From Pararhodobacter sp. (GTDB lineage: Bacteria; Pseudomonadota; Alphaproteobacteria; Rhodobacterales; Rhodobacteraceae), in assembly GCA_020832805.1 (NCBI GenBank), contig JAFIED010000122.1:1-32932 (forward strand): a DNA stretch of 32,932 nucleotides, in the 5' to 3' direction. The translations under genes and the position numbers were made by a program. Within the stretch, counting starts at the first letter, position 1. Every line of letters begins with the position of its first letter. Below the pieces are notes generated by a model that saw only the letters and a program-made list of their open reading frames with translations, ran no database searches and had not been told where the DNA came from. Shown here piece by piece: positions 1-8,149 of this stretch.

Positions 1-192
1 TCGCACAATCTTACAACGCTGCTCACGTAGCATGCGTGTGACTACAAGGAATCCTCGTTCACGCCCACCTAACTAATTGATAGGACAGGGTCACGCCAAG
101 CAGATCGGCCGTGTTCCGAGGGAATTTTGTCGAACTTGGGCTTTCCGGGCATCCCCCGGGATCACCCTGTCTGCCCATGCCGGCGGCACAAT

Positions 193-216
193 GCGCGCCG
201 CATGGGATCGGCGCGC
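193..216 (-). terminator. Possible stem-loop downstream of the TetR gene
   Basis: A perfect 8-bp inverted repeat (GCGCGCCG / CGGCGCGC) with an 8-nt loop lies about 70 nt past the TetR stop codon. No T-run follows it on the minus strand, so its role as an intrinsic terminator is uncertain. The rest of positions 1-286 shows no gene I can support. Confidence 0.25.
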
Positions 217-286
217 GCAAGACAAGGTGCCCGGCGACCCCGTTTCCGGTTTCAGGGCGCCCAGGGGCAGCGAAAGGCGCTAATCT

Positions 287-958
287 CTATTCTGCCTGCC
301 GGGCCGCGGGCGTCGCGAATACTGCGGTCAGTGCCTGTATCAGGTTGTCCAGGGCATCAGGGGCGCCCCAGAGCTTGCCACCGGACGGATCGGCGACAAA
401 GGCAGCCTCGCGCATTGACACCGCCGCCTGGGCGAACTGGAAGAAGAAGATCATCCGCTGGTTCAACTCGCGCCGGGGGATATCCGGCAGGGCGCGGGCG
501 ATATGTTCGAGGCAGCGTTGAAAGCTGTTGTCGCCCTCCTGGCGGACGGCATCAAGGAACATGTCGCGGTGATTGAGTTGCATCACCGAGATGAAGCGCA
601 TGTGACCAAAGCCGATCGGCAGGTCGCTGCGCTGTTCGGGGTCGCCGGTGCCAACGGTTTCGACATGCACGATGATCCGGACGATATCGTGCGGGGTTAT
701 CGGCTGGCCAGAGGCTTCGAGCTGATCCAGCGCCGCGTTTCGGGCGCGGCGTGTGCGGGTCAGCGCGTCCTTGACCAGTTCGCGGATCAGATCGTCCTTG
801 GTGCGGAAGTAGTAGTGAATGCCGGCCGAATTCCGAACCAGCGCTGCCTGCAGAATTGCCCGAACCGGCACACCGTCGATGCCGTGACGGGAAAAGAGCT
901 CGATGGCGGCCCCTTTCAGTCGCGCTGGCGTATCATCCTCGGCATTCATCTGGATCAT
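287..958 (-). CDS. TetR/AcrR-family transcriptional regulator
   Basis: This 223-residue protein has the standard TetR layout. An N-terminal helix-turn-helix spans roughly residues 10-60, with the hallmarks AIELFSRHGIDGV and HYYFRTKDDLI, followed by a variable all-helical ligand-binding part. Start: ATG at 958 is preceded by an AGAGGA-type ribosome-binding site; an in-frame ATG nine bases on lacks one. It lies 100 bp behind the acyl-CoA ligase on the same strand, so it is probably the last gene of the monooxygenase-ligase unit and likely its local repressor. The dyads at 4744-4812 are its best candidate operators. The ligand is unknown; an acyl-CoA or the ketone/alcohol substrate would be typical for regulators in such loci, but that is inference. 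Confidence 0.9.
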   Translation of the reverse strand: MIQMNAEDDTPARLKGAAIELFSRHGIDGVPVRAILQAALVRNSAGIHYYFRTKDDLIRELVKDALTRTRRARNAALDQLEASGQPITPHDIVRIIVHVETVGTGDPEQRSDLPIGFGHMRFISVMQLNHRDMFLDAVRQEGDNSFQRCLEHIARALPDIPRRELNQRMIFFFQFAQAAVSMREAAFVADPSGGKLWGAPDALDNLIQALTAVFATPAARQAE

Positions 959-1058
959 CGGCAGGGTCCTCTATAAAGTGGCGAAAGTGCCTCTCTGTGG
1001 CGCCCCTGCACCGGAAACACGGGCGGCGCAAGGCCAGTTGCCGCTGCGCCGCTGCATG

Positions 1059-2705
1059 TCAGGCAAGTCTTTCGCTGCGGATATGAATACCCGCCGCCTC
1101 GCGGTCCCAGGTATCGGGGGTGACGCCCTCTTTGCGCAGGTCGGATTTCAGAACCTTCGCACTGGGCGTTTTCGGAAGCTCTTTCATAAGGCGGATATAG
1201 CGCGGCACCATGAAATAAGGCAAGCTGTCGCGCATGAAGCCCAACACCTCTTCGACATCCAGTTCCTTGCCGGCCACGGGGGCCAGAATTGCCATCACAT
1301 CGTCCTCGCCGTATTCCGAGGGCACGCCAATGATCGCGCATTCCAGGATGGAGGGGTGCTTGAGGATCAACCCCTCCAGCTCCAGCGACGATATGTTCTC
1401 GCCCCGGCGGCGGATCGCATCCTTGGTGCGGTCAACGAAATAGTAATAACCGTCTTCATCGACCCGGAACGCATCGCCGGTGTGAAACCAGCCGTTGCGC
1501 CATGCCTTTGCCGTGGCCTCGGCGTTGTTGTAATAGCCAGAATTCATCGCCCAGGGCCGGTCGGTGCGCACGATCATCTCGCCTACTTCGCCCGGCGGCA
1601 CCTCGCAGTCGTTTTCATCGACCAGCCGTACCTCGACGCCGTCACGCACCTTGCCGCAGGTGCCCCGGCGGGTCGGGTTTGCATCCGACACGCAGGGCGA
1701 GGAGACCTCGGTCATGTTGAAGATAGTGTAGATGTCGACGCCGAAACGGTTGCGAAAGGCCTCCAACTCGGGCGAAACCGGCACGATGATGACCTTTTTC
1801 AGCCCGTGATCGCGGTCTGTCGGCGATGGCGGCTGCTTTTCCAGGAATGTCGCCATGACCCCCAGCAGAAAGGCCGTGGTGGCCCCGGTGCGCTGTACCG
1901 ACTGCCAGTAGGTGGCGGTATCGAACCGGTCGATCAGGGCAAAGGAGCCGCCGCGCGCGAACATCACATACATCGGCCCCATGCCGCCGATATGGAACAT
2001 GGGCGCATTGATCAGATAGCGGTCTTCGCCGTCAACAAAGGGCCAGGTCTCGGGCCCGGCGTTCGAATAGAGTTGCAGATAGGACATCAGCACCGCCTTG
2101 GACGGCCCGGTCGTGCCAGAGGTGAACACGATGGCCAGCGGGTCCCAGGGCTCGATGGTGCGCGCGGGCGCGGCGACGGTGCCCGCCTCGGGCAACAGCG
2201 TATCGGCATAGCGGGCCACCTGCAGGTTGCCGATGGGCCGGGCCTCGTCTGCCTGCACGATCACCTTTTCCAGCCTTGCAGTCTTTACCTCGGCAAGGCG
2301 CGGGGCAAGTTCGGCATGCACGATTGCCAGGCGTGCGTCCGACAGCTTGACGACATGTTCCAGCAAACCGCCGCGATAGGCGGTGTTCACGGGCACATAG
2401 ACCGCGCCGATGTAATTCAGCGCGAACATGATGCGGATATGTTCCCGGTTGTTGGGCAGCCAGACAAGCACCATGTCGCCCTGTCCGACCCCTTGCTGCT
2501 GCAGGCCCGCCGCGGTCTGCAGCACCAACTCTCGGAAACCCGCATAGGTCCATTCTTCCAGGTTGTCGTCGAACTTGACGAACACCTTGTCGGGCTGTTG
2601 CGCGGCAAGCCGGTCAAGCGCGGCGCGGGTGATGATCACATCCCGGGGCGGGATGCGATGGTCGTGGATCGGCCTGCCCTCGGGCATCGGGTCTGCGGTG
2701 AACAT
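1059..2705 (-). CDS. AMP-forming acyl-CoA synthetase (CaiC-like ligase)
   Basis: A 548-residue ANL-superfamily adenylating enzyme that activates a carboxylic acid to its CoA thioester through an acyl-AMP. The phosphate-binding loop is visible as FTSGTTGPSKA, the A5-type segment as NMTEVSSP, the adenylate-binding GWFHTGD, the hinge region RTKDAIRRRGENISS, and the C-terminal catalytic lysine in PKTPSAKVLKSDLR. The RRRGENIS hinge resembles crotonobetaine/carnitine-CoA ligases (CaiC) more than fatty acyl-CoA ligases. Start ATG 2705 has a GGAGG 6 nt upstream. It sits 48 bp behind the Baeyer-Villiger monooxygenase gene, so the two are probably cotranscribed. The likely role is CoA activation of the acid released from the monooxygenase product; the true acid is unknown. 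Confidence 0.9.
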   Translation of the reverse strand: MFTADPMPEGRPIHDHRIPPRDVIITRAALDRLAAQQPDKVFVKFDDNLEEWTYAGFRELVLQTAAGLQQQGVGQGDMVLVWLPNNREHIRIMFALNYIGAVYVPVNTAYRGGLLEHVVKLSDARLAIVHAELAPRLAEVKTARLEKVIVQADEARPIGNLQVARYADTLLPEAGTVAAPARTIEPWDPLAIVFTSGTTGPSKAVLMSYLQLYSNAGPETWPFVDGEDRYLINAPMFHIGGMGPMYVMFARGGSFALIDRFDTATYWQSVQRTGATTAFLLGVMATFLEKQPPSPTDRDHGLKKVIIVPVSPELEAFRNRFGVDIYTIFNMTEVSSPCVSDANPTRRGTCGKVRDGVEVRLVDENDCEVPPGEVGEMIVRTDRPWAMNSGYYNNAEATAKAWRNGWFHTGDAFRVDEDGYYYFVDRTKDAIRRRGENISSLELEGLILKHPSILECAIIGVPSEYGEDDVMAILAPVAGKELDVEEVLGFMRDSLPYFMVPRYIRLMKELPKTPSAKVLKSDLRKEGVTPDTWDREAAGIHIRSERLA

Positions 2706-2753
2706 GTCTTTCCTCCCATGTTGCTGCGCGCGCTGATGTTTACTGCGGGCGTA

Positions 2754-4682
2754 TCAATCGCCGAACACGAAATCCTGCGCGTTGGCATCGCGCGTCAGGT
2801 GCCAGAAGTAATCGTTGCGCCACGGGGTGATGGCAACCACCCGCCCGCGGCTGTTACGATACCAGTTTTCGGTGCCTTCATGTGTCCAGACCATGCGGTC
2901 ATGCGCCTCGTCGATGCGGCGATTGTAGTCTTCGAACACGTCCTGGCGTACCTCGACCGTCATGGCGTCGTGTTCGACCATGCGCGCCAGCACCGAAAGG
3001 ATGTACGAGGTCTGAAGCTCGATCGCCTTGATCATGCTGCCGCCGTGACCAAGCCCGACATTGGGGCCGAGGATGCAGAAGAAGTTCGGAAATCCCGGCA
3101 CCGTGGCGCCGATATAGGCGCGCGGGTTGTCGGTTTCCCAGACATCCGAAAGCAACTGCCCGTCCCGCCCGCGAATGGTATAGGACGATTGCATCTCGGC
3201 GGCCTTGAACCCGGTCGCATAGACCAGGATATCGGCCCGGTGGCGCGTGCCGTCCTGCGCGACCAGCCATTCCCCGTCGATCCGCGCCAGCCGTGACGGC
3301 ACCAGCGAGACATTCGGCTTGCGCAGGGTGCGATACCAGCCGTTATCCAGCAGGATACGCTTGCCGTAGGGCGGGTAGTCCGGCAGCACCTGATCCAGCA
3401 GGTCCTGCCGGTCGCCCAGTTCGTCCTTGACGTATTGGGTGAATGCCCGCCTGTGGCCTTCGTTGATGGCATTGAGCGAGCGATCCTTGCTTGGCCAGTC
3501 CGGGTCTTTCTGAAGCGAGCCGTGAATCCGGTCGTTGAATATCCAGAACTGCCGGATGCGATACCATTTCTGATAAAGCGGAATCGACATCAGCAGGTAG
3601 CGCACCGCCTCGGGGACTTTCTTGCGGAACTGGGGGAACGGCGCGGCCCACTGCTTCGAGCGGGCGAAGATTGTCAGCTGTTCGACTTCGTCGGCAATTG
3701 CCGGCGCAACCTGCATCCCGGACGCGCCATTGCCGATCAGCGCCACCCGCTTGCCTTTCAGGTTCAGGCCCTCTGGCCAGCGCGCCGTGTGAAAGGCCGG
3801 GCCGGGAAAGCTGTCTGCGCCGGGCACCTGCGGGGTTTGCGGGATGTTCAGCACGCCGACCGCGCTGAGCAGGAAATCATACTCTCGGCTGACCTCGTTG
3901 CCGTCGGGGCCCACCATGCGCACCACCCATTTGCGCGCATCCTCATGCCAACTGGCATCGTTGACACGGGTACCAAAGCGCGTGTGCGGGCGCAGGCCAT
4001 GATTTTCGGCAACTGATCGGAAATAGGTCAGCAATTCATCCTGCAGGGCAAAATACTGTGACCAGTCATTGGGATGAAATGAAAACGAGTAGATGTGATT
4101 GGGTGTATCCACCCCTGCGCCCGGATAACGGTTTTCCCACCATGTGCCGCCATAGTCGTTGTTCTTTTCGACAATCTCGAAATCGACGCCCAGCTTGTCC
4201 AGGTTGATGCCGGCGCAGATGCCCGAAACACCGGCGCCGACGATCAGCACCTTCATGTCCTTCGGCAAAGGCACCTGGGGGGCCATGCGGTGCCGCGCCA
4301 GGCCCAGCTCTTCGGCGATGATCTCGCCGTAATCGTCGGGCACGGGCTCGTTCATCGAGACGCTGAGCATCCGGATCAGCGTCTCGTTCGAAGGCTTTGG
4401 AACGGCGACAGGCCTGCCGTCAAGCCACGCCAGGATTGCCGCCTTGGCAGCGTTGCGGATCTCTTGTTGCAGCGCCGGGTCGAAGCCGCCCTCATCATTG
4501 TCGTCCAGCCCGCGCGAGCGTGAGGGCAGATACGGCGCCTGCAACCATCGCTCCTCGCCTGTCAGCTGATAAAGCACGCACAAGAGGGTTGGAATGTTCC
4601 CCGCCGAAACGCCTTCGCAAAGCAGCTTCAGGTCAAGTTCGGCCTTGACCGGTGTTCTGATGGCGGTGTCCTGAACTGACAT
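2754..4682 (-). CDS. Flavin-dependent Baeyer-Villiger monooxygenase (type I, long N-terminal extension)
   Basis: A type I BVMO uses FAD, NADPH and O2 to insert oxygen next to a ketone, giving an ester or lactone. The FAD Rossmann motif GAGVSG is at about residues 149-154. The fingerprint FxGxxxHxxxWP appears as FPGPAFHTARWP at about 292-303, and the NADPH Rossmann motif GNGASG follows directly. The roughly 145 residues before the first Rossmann fold are much longer than in cyclohexanone monooxygenase. Both this and the total of 642 residues resemble 4-hydroxyacetophenone-monooxygenase-type enzymes. Start: I chose ATG 4682 because AAGGGAG lies 7-8 nt upstream; upstream in-frame ATGs at 4688 and 4718 fit poorly. 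It is the first gene of the BVMO-ligase-TetR unit and is divergent from the esterase, which could hydrolyse its product. Substrate not determinable. Confidence 0.92.
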   Translation of the reverse strand: MSVQDTAIRTPVKAELDLKLLCEGVSAGNIPTLLCVLYQLTGEERWLQAPYLPSRSRGLDDNDEGGFDPALQQEIRNAAKAAILAWLDGRPVAVPKPSNETLIRMLSVSMNEPVPDDYGEIIAEELGLARHRMAPQVPLPKDMKVLIVGAGVSGICAGINLDKLGVDFEIVEKNNDYGGTWWENRYPGAGVDTPNHIYSFSFHPNDWSQYFALQDELLTYFRSVAENHGLRPHTRFGTRVNDASWHEDARKWVVRMVGPDGNEVSREYDFLLSAVGVLNIPQTPQVPGADSFPGPAFHTARWPEGLNLKGKRVALIGNGASGMQVAPAIADEVEQLTIFARSKQWAAPFPQFRKKVPEAVRYLLMSIPLYQKWYRIRQFWIFNDRIHGSLQKDPDWPSKDRSLNAINEGHRRAFTQYVKDELGDRQDLLDQVLPDYPPYGKRILLDNGWYRTLRKPNVSLVPSRLARIDGEWLVAQDGTRHRADILVYATGFKAAEMQSSYTIRGRDGQLLSDVWETDNPRAYIGATVPGFPNFFCILGPNVGLGHGGSMIKAIELQTSYILSVLARMVEHDAMTVEVRQDVFEDYNRRIDEAHDRMVWTHEGTENWYRNSRGRVVAITPWRNDYFWHLTRDANAQDFVFGD

Positions 4683-4706
4683 GCACATGCTCCCTTGTTG
4701 CGGCAA

Positions 4707-4735
4707 TTGACGGCCCATCCTGCGTTCGATAGCGT
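4707..4735 (+). promoter_or_regulatory. Possible sigma-70-type promoter for the serine hydrolase
   Basis: TTGACG (4707-4712) and TAGCGT (4730-4735) are separated by 17 bp and point toward the hydrolase at 4855. The -10 matches the consensus only weakly (3 of 6). If used, the roughly 115-nt leader would contain both inverted repeats of this intergenic region. Confidence 0.25.
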
Positions 4736-4743
4736 GAAGTCAT

Positions 4744-4760
4744 CTATCTCAAGCAGATAG
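4744..4760. promoter_or_regulatory. Dyad operator candidate
   Basis: CTATCT-CAAGC-AGATAG is a perfect 6-bp inverted repeat with a 5-bp centre. Its size and A/T-rich arms suit a dimeric HTH regulator such as TetR. It abuts the predicted -10 of the monooxygenase promoter (4759-4764), so occupancy would block transcription. Confidence 0.45.
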
Positions 4761-4787
4761 CTTAACCCTATGCCTTTGGCTTGGCAA
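4759..4787 (-). promoter_or_regulatory. Predicted promoter of the monooxygenase operon
   Basis: On the minus strand TTGCCA (4787-4782, 5 of 6 to the -35 consensus) is followed after 17 bp by TAAGCT (4764-4759, a weak -10). The -35 overlaps the edge of the 11-bp inverted repeat and the -10 overlaps the CTATCT/AGATAG dyad. That arrangement supports a regulated promoter, although each hexamer alone is weak. Confidence 0.35.
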
Positions 4788-4812
4788 CATCCCGAACCGA
4801 TGGGATGTTGCC
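4783..4812. promoter_or_regulatory. 11-bp perfect inverted repeat between monooxygenase and hydrolase genes
   Basis: GGCAACATCCC and GGGATGTTGCC flank an 8-bp centre. It ends 42 bp before the hydrolase start codon and overlaps the predicted -35 of the divergent promoter. It may be an operator or, in the hydrolase mRNA, a 5'-leader hairpin. Its perfect symmetry makes chance unlikely. Confidence 0.5.
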
Positions 4813-4854
4813 CGGTACTTCGATCGGCGCGGCGAAATGAAAACTGGAGGAACC

Positions 4855-6090
4855 ATGACGAAAACCACGATCAACTGGTCGCGCGAAATCGCAGGGAAAG
4901 ATGTTGTTACCCAGCTTCAGGGGCGCATCGCCGCGGGTTTTGAGCCGCTGGCCGAAGCCTTTGCCGAAAACTTCACCGCGCATGGCGAAAGGGCAGCATC
5001 GGTTCACGTCATTCATCGCGGGCACGAGGTTGCCAGCCTTTGGGGCGGGATTGCCCGCGGCACCGATGGCGGCGACGCAAAGCCATGGGTGGAAGACAGC
5101 CTGTGCGTGGTCTTTTCCTGCACCAAGGCCGCGACGGCCGCCTGCATTCATCTTCTTGCTGTGCGCGGGCTTGTGCAGCTCGATGCCCCGGTGGCAGACT
5201 ATTGGCCCGCTTTCGCGGACGGGGGCAAAGGCGGCATAACCCTGCGCATGGTGCTTGACCACAGCGCCGGAATACCGGCGCTGCCCGTGCCACTGAAAGC
5301 CGATTGCCTGACCGATCACTGCTATATGGTCGAACAGATAGCGGCCAGCGAGCCCCTGCTGCCCCCCGGCACGCGCACCGCCTATCACCCGGTCATCGGC
5401 GGGTTTATTCTGGCTGAAGTCATCCGAAGGGTGGACGGGCGCAGCCTTGGTGCCTTTTTCGATGCCGAGATTGCGCGCCCGCTGGGGCTTGATTTCTGGA
5501 TCGGCCTGCCTGCCGAGCAAGAGGGCAGGGTGGCCCTGATCGAACATTTCGTGCCGCAAAAGGGGGGCGCGCCGACCGCATTTGGCACCGCGCTGCGCGA
5601 GGCCGGCTCGCTGCAGAATCTGTTCTTCTTCAACCACGGCGACTGGATGGCAAAGGGGGTCAACCGACGTGACGGCCGCGAGGCCGAGATCGGCGCGGCA
5701 TCCGGCGTCTCGAATGCGGCGGGGCTTGCCCGCTTTTTCGAGGCTCTGCGCCCCGGTTCGCCCCTGGGGCTGGATGCCGCGACATTGGCGGGCTTTAGTC
5801 AGGCCAGCAGCGCCACGCATCTGGATGGGATGCTGTTGCAACCCACGCGCTTTGGGCCGGGGTTCATGTTGGCCATGGATAACCGGCGCCAGAACGGGCC
5901 TGACGCCGGCGACAGTTTCCTGATCGGCAGACAGGCGTTCGGGCATGTGGGGGCGGGCGGGTCCTTCGGGTTTCATGATCCGGAATTCGAATTGTCCATG
6001 GGTTACGCGATGACCCAGATGGGTGCAGGTTTTCTGGTCAACCCCCGCGGACAAGCGCTGATGGACAGCGCTTATGCCGCGTGCCGGTAG
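4855..6090 (+). CDS. Serine hydrolase of the beta-lactamase/family VIII esterase fold
   Basis: A 411-residue beta-lactamase-related (PF00144-type) hydrolase. The catalytic SxxK is seen as SCTKA near residue 90, and a tyrosine motif of the YxN/YxP kind as YHPVIGG about 100 residues later. A late glycine-rich segment (GHVGAGGSFGF) fits the HxG/KTG-position motif of this family. No signal peptide is visible, so the enzyme is probably cytoplasmic and more likely an esterase or lactonase than a true beta-lactamase. Start: ATG 4855 has GGAGG 5 nt upstream; the upstream in-frame ATG at 4837 would contain that site within the gene. Its position opposite the Baeyer-Villiger monooxygenase suggests it hydrolyses the ester or lactone that enzyme makes; this is inference from context. 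Confidence 0.88.
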   Translation: MTKTTINWSREIAGKDVVTQLQGRIAAGFEPLAEAFAENFTAHGERAASVHVIHRGHEVASLWGGIARGTDGGDAKPWVEDSLCVVFSCTKAATAACIHLLAVRGLVQLDAPVADYWPAFADGGKGGITLRMVLDHSAGIPALPVPLKADCLTDHCYMVEQIAASEPLLPPGTRTAYHPVIGGFILAEVIRRVDGRSLGAFFDAEIARPLGLDFWIGLPAEQEGRVALIEHFVPQKGGAPTAFGTALREAGSLQNLFFFNHGDWMAKGVNRRDGREAEIGAASGVSNAAGLARFFEALRPGSPLGLDAATLAGFSQASSATHLDGMLLQPTRFGPGFMLAMDNRRQNGPDAGDSFLIGRQAFGHVGAGGSFGFHDPEFELSMGYAMTQMGAGFLVNPRGQALMDSAYAACR

Positions 6091-6111
6091 CGGCGGTTCA
6101 GTGCCAAAGGA

Positions 6112-6147
6112 AGCCGCCGTCATGGCCACGTGTCCGGGGCGGCGGCT
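6112..6147. terminator. Possible bidirectional terminator between convergent genes
   Basis: AGCCGCCG (6112-6119) and CGGCGGCT (6140-6147) form an 8-bp G/C-rich stem between the convergent hydrolase and dctM stop codons. The right arm overlaps the dctM stop. No clear T-tract is present. Confidence 0.4.
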
Positions 6148-7444
6148 AAAGCAACGCCGTCATCAGCCCCGGAAAGCTTGCAAGTATCACCATGGCTGAC
6201 ACGAAAATCAGCACATAGGGCAACACCGCGTTGAAGATCAGCTGCATCGATACGTCCCCGATAGCACCCTTGATCACGAACAACACATAACCGACGGGCG
6301 GTGTCATTGCGCCCAGCGTCATGTTGATCAGGAAAAGCACCCAGAACGCCACCGGATCGATGCCCAGAAAGGGCAGGATAGGCATGTAGATGGGGATCAG
6401 GATCAGCATGGCGGCGATCTCGTCCAGCAGCATGCACAGAAAGAACGGAATCGCCATCATGATAAGCAGCATCAACATGGGCGAGACATCCAGCGTGTCG
6501 ATATACATGCGGATGAACCGGCTGGTGCCGCTGAACGCCAGCAGTTGAGTGAACAGTTGCGATGATAGCATGATGACCAGCACCATCGTGGTGGTCACGG
6601 CCGTGGAACGCAGCGCCTGAAACAGCATTTCCCGGTTGAGCCGGCGAAAGAGCGCCGCCACGGCCAAGGCGCCGACAACCCCGGCCACGGCCGATTCACT
6701 TGGTGTGGCAATGCCAAAGGCGATAGAGCCCACAACCCCGCCAATGACCAGCGTGAAGGGCAATAGAAGCCCCAGCGCGCCCAGCACCTCGCGCGCTGCC
6801 GGGCGGCGATAGTCCGCGTCCACAGGCGCCAGACCCGGTTTCAGCGCGACGCGCAAGAGGATGTAGCAGACGATCATGAAGAAAATCAGCACGCCGGGCA
6901 CCAGTCCGGCCAGGAACATGTCACGCACCGAAACCTGCGCCAGAATGGCAATGATCACCGCCAGAACGCTGGGCGGAATGATCGGTGCAAGGCAGGCACC
7001 ACCGATCAACACGCCGATCGACATGTTCTTGTCATAGCCCCTGTCGCGCATCTCGGGATAAACCGAGCGCGACAGCATCGCCGCGCTGCCCATCGCCGAG
7101 CCCGACAAGGTAGCCAGGATCGTTGAAACCGAAATGCCCAGCACATAATGGCGACCGCGAAACCCGCCGATCAGCCGGTCGGTTGCCGTGACCAGGGTGC
7201 CGACGGCGTTGCCGCGATACAGGATCTCGCCCATCAGGATGAAGGCGGGCAACGGCAACAGCGTCGATGAGGTGGCCGTTGCAGACAGCGAATTGACGAA
7301 AAGCCCAAAGCCGTTCGAGCCCATCAGCAGAAAGACGACCGTCAGGTTGCAAACCAGAAAAGAGATGTAGATGGGAACAGACAGCGCAAACAACAGCAGC
7401 AGCCCTGCCGACATCGTGACGATGGTCAGCATCATCGGGTCCAT
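6146..7444 (-). CDS. dctM: TRAP transporter large permease subunit (DctM)
   Basis: A highly hydrophobic protein of about 432 residues with around a dozen membrane segments, typical of DctM, the large subunit that moves solute with Na+ through the inner membrane. Recognisable features are the early PAFILMGEILYRG segment, the glycine-rich LSGSAMGSAAMLSRSVYPEM, the IIPPSVLAVI motif and the C-terminal MTPPVGYVLFVIKG. An open frame continues well upstream, but that part is antisense-like and reads through dctQ. The real start is near 7444, where AAGGAG lies 7 nt upstream; ATG 7450, only 1 nt from the site, is the alternative. That alternative start overlaps the dctQ stop as ATGA, indicating translational coupling. 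With dctQ and dctP it forms a complete three-part uptake system. Confidence 0.93.
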   Translation of the reverse strand: MDPMMLTIVTMSAGLLLLFALSVPIYISFLVCNLTVVFLLMGSNGFGLFVNSLSATATSSTLLPLPAFILMGEILYRGNAVGTLVTATDRLIGGFRGRHYVLGISVSTILATLSGSAMGSAAMLSRSVYPEMRDRGYDKNMSIGVLIGGACLAPIIPPSVLAVIIAILAQVSVRDMFLAGLVPGVLIFFMIVCYILLRVALKPGLAPVDADYRRPAAREVLGALGLLLPFTLVIGGVVGSIAFGIATPSESAVAGVVGALAVAALFRRLNREMLFQALRSTAVTTTMVLVIMLSSQLFTQLLAFSGTSRFIRMYIDTLDVSPMLMLLIMMAIPFFLCMLLDEIAAMLILIPIYMPILPFLGIDPVAFWVLFLINMTLGAMTPPVGYVLFVIKGAIGDVSMQLIFNAVLPYVLIFVSAMVILASFPGLMTALL

Positions 7445-7446
7445 CG

Positions 7447-7944
7447 TCATGCTCCTTGCGAGGGTGTGGCGCTGCGCTGCTGCAGCCAGGTTTCTGCCGC
7501 ATTGACCAGGTGCATCAGCCCGCTGGCGGCGAAGCCATAGGCCAGCATCGCCGAGATCACCCAGCGCGGGATCGGCAACAAGGCGACGGTGCGCACGCCC
7601 GTGGCTTGCTGGCGCAAGCCCATCTGGATGCACAGAACGCAGATGACAAGCGCGGCGACCCCCGCCAGCGCCTCGACCCCCACGCGCAGCCAGCGCGCGG
7701 ATCGGGGCGACAACAATTCCGGCATCAGCGTGACGGCAATCTGAGCCCCTTCCCGCGTGACGTAGGGCATGGCTGAAACCAGCGCCAGGCACATGGCATA
7801 GGCGGCGATGTCGGCTGCGCCCTGAAAGGGCGCGCCGGCGGTGCGCAGCACCAGATCTGCAAGGGTGATCAGGATGATCACGCAGACCGCAATCAGCGAT
7901 ACGCCCAGTGTGGTCTTCAGGAACAGATCGCTTGCCCGCCTCAT
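7447..7944 (-). CDS. dctQ: TRAP transporter small permease subunit (DctQ)
   Basis: A 165-residue protein with four predicted membrane helices, including TLGVSLIAVCVIILITLADL near the N-terminus and VISAMLAYGFAASGLMHLV near the C-terminus. This matches DctQ, which scaffolds the large permease and helps dock the binding protein. It follows dctP after about 200 bp and is translationally coupled to dctM. Start ATG 7944 has an AGGA about 9 nt upstream. Confidence 0.88.
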   Translation of the reverse strand: MRRASDLFLKTTLGVSLIAVCVIILITLADLVLRTAGAPFQGAADIAAYAMCLALVSAMPYVTREGAQIAVTLMPELLSPRSARWLRVGVEALAGVAALVICVLCIQMGLRQQATGVRTVALLPIPRWVISAMLAYGFAASGLMHLVNAAETWLQQRSATPSQGA

Positions 7945-8100
7945 GCGTGTTGATCCTGCCCGAGATCCGGCAAACAGCCCGCGTCACTGGTGCGCGGGCA
8001 AGGTCGTGCCAAAGCCACCGGACAACGGGCTGATGATGGGTAAAAACGCATCCTGATCCCTTGGAACGCTGGTCGGCACAGGCCGCACCCTTCAGCAGGA

Positions 8101-8127
8101 ACGGACGCCCTGCCAGAGGGCGCCCGT
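8101..8127 (-). promoter_or_regulatory. Stem-loop in the dctP-dctQ intergenic gap
   Basis: ACGGACGCCC and GGGCGCCCGT pair over 9 of 10 positions around a 7-nt loop, 23 nt past the dctP stop. Such hairpins behind binding-protein genes often protect the upstream mRNA or partly terminate, giving more binding protein than permease. Here the function is inferred only from position. Confidence 0.4.
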
Positions 8128-8149
8128 AATCGATCGCGCGCAGGCGCGC

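Noticed and set aside
903-3296. A 797-codon open frame on the plus strand opposite the ligase and monooxygenase genes
   Set aside because: It is antisense to two genes with clear motifs, has His/Arg/Gly-rich composition and no family features; it is open only because of G+C bias.
4855-6090. An antibiotic-resistance beta-lactamase
   Set aside because: No signal peptide is visible, and the neighbours are catabolic; an esterase role fits better.
4768-6129. A 453-codon minus-strand frame opposite the serine hydrolase
   Set aside because: The plus-strand frame has a ribosome-binding site and the SxxK catalytic motif; the opposite frame has none.
7451-7987. An N-terminal extension of dctM to about 613 residues
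   Set aside because: The extra part is Arg/Gly/Ala-rich, overlaps the whole of dctQ in another frame and has no membrane segments; a good ribosome-binding site exists at the shorter start.
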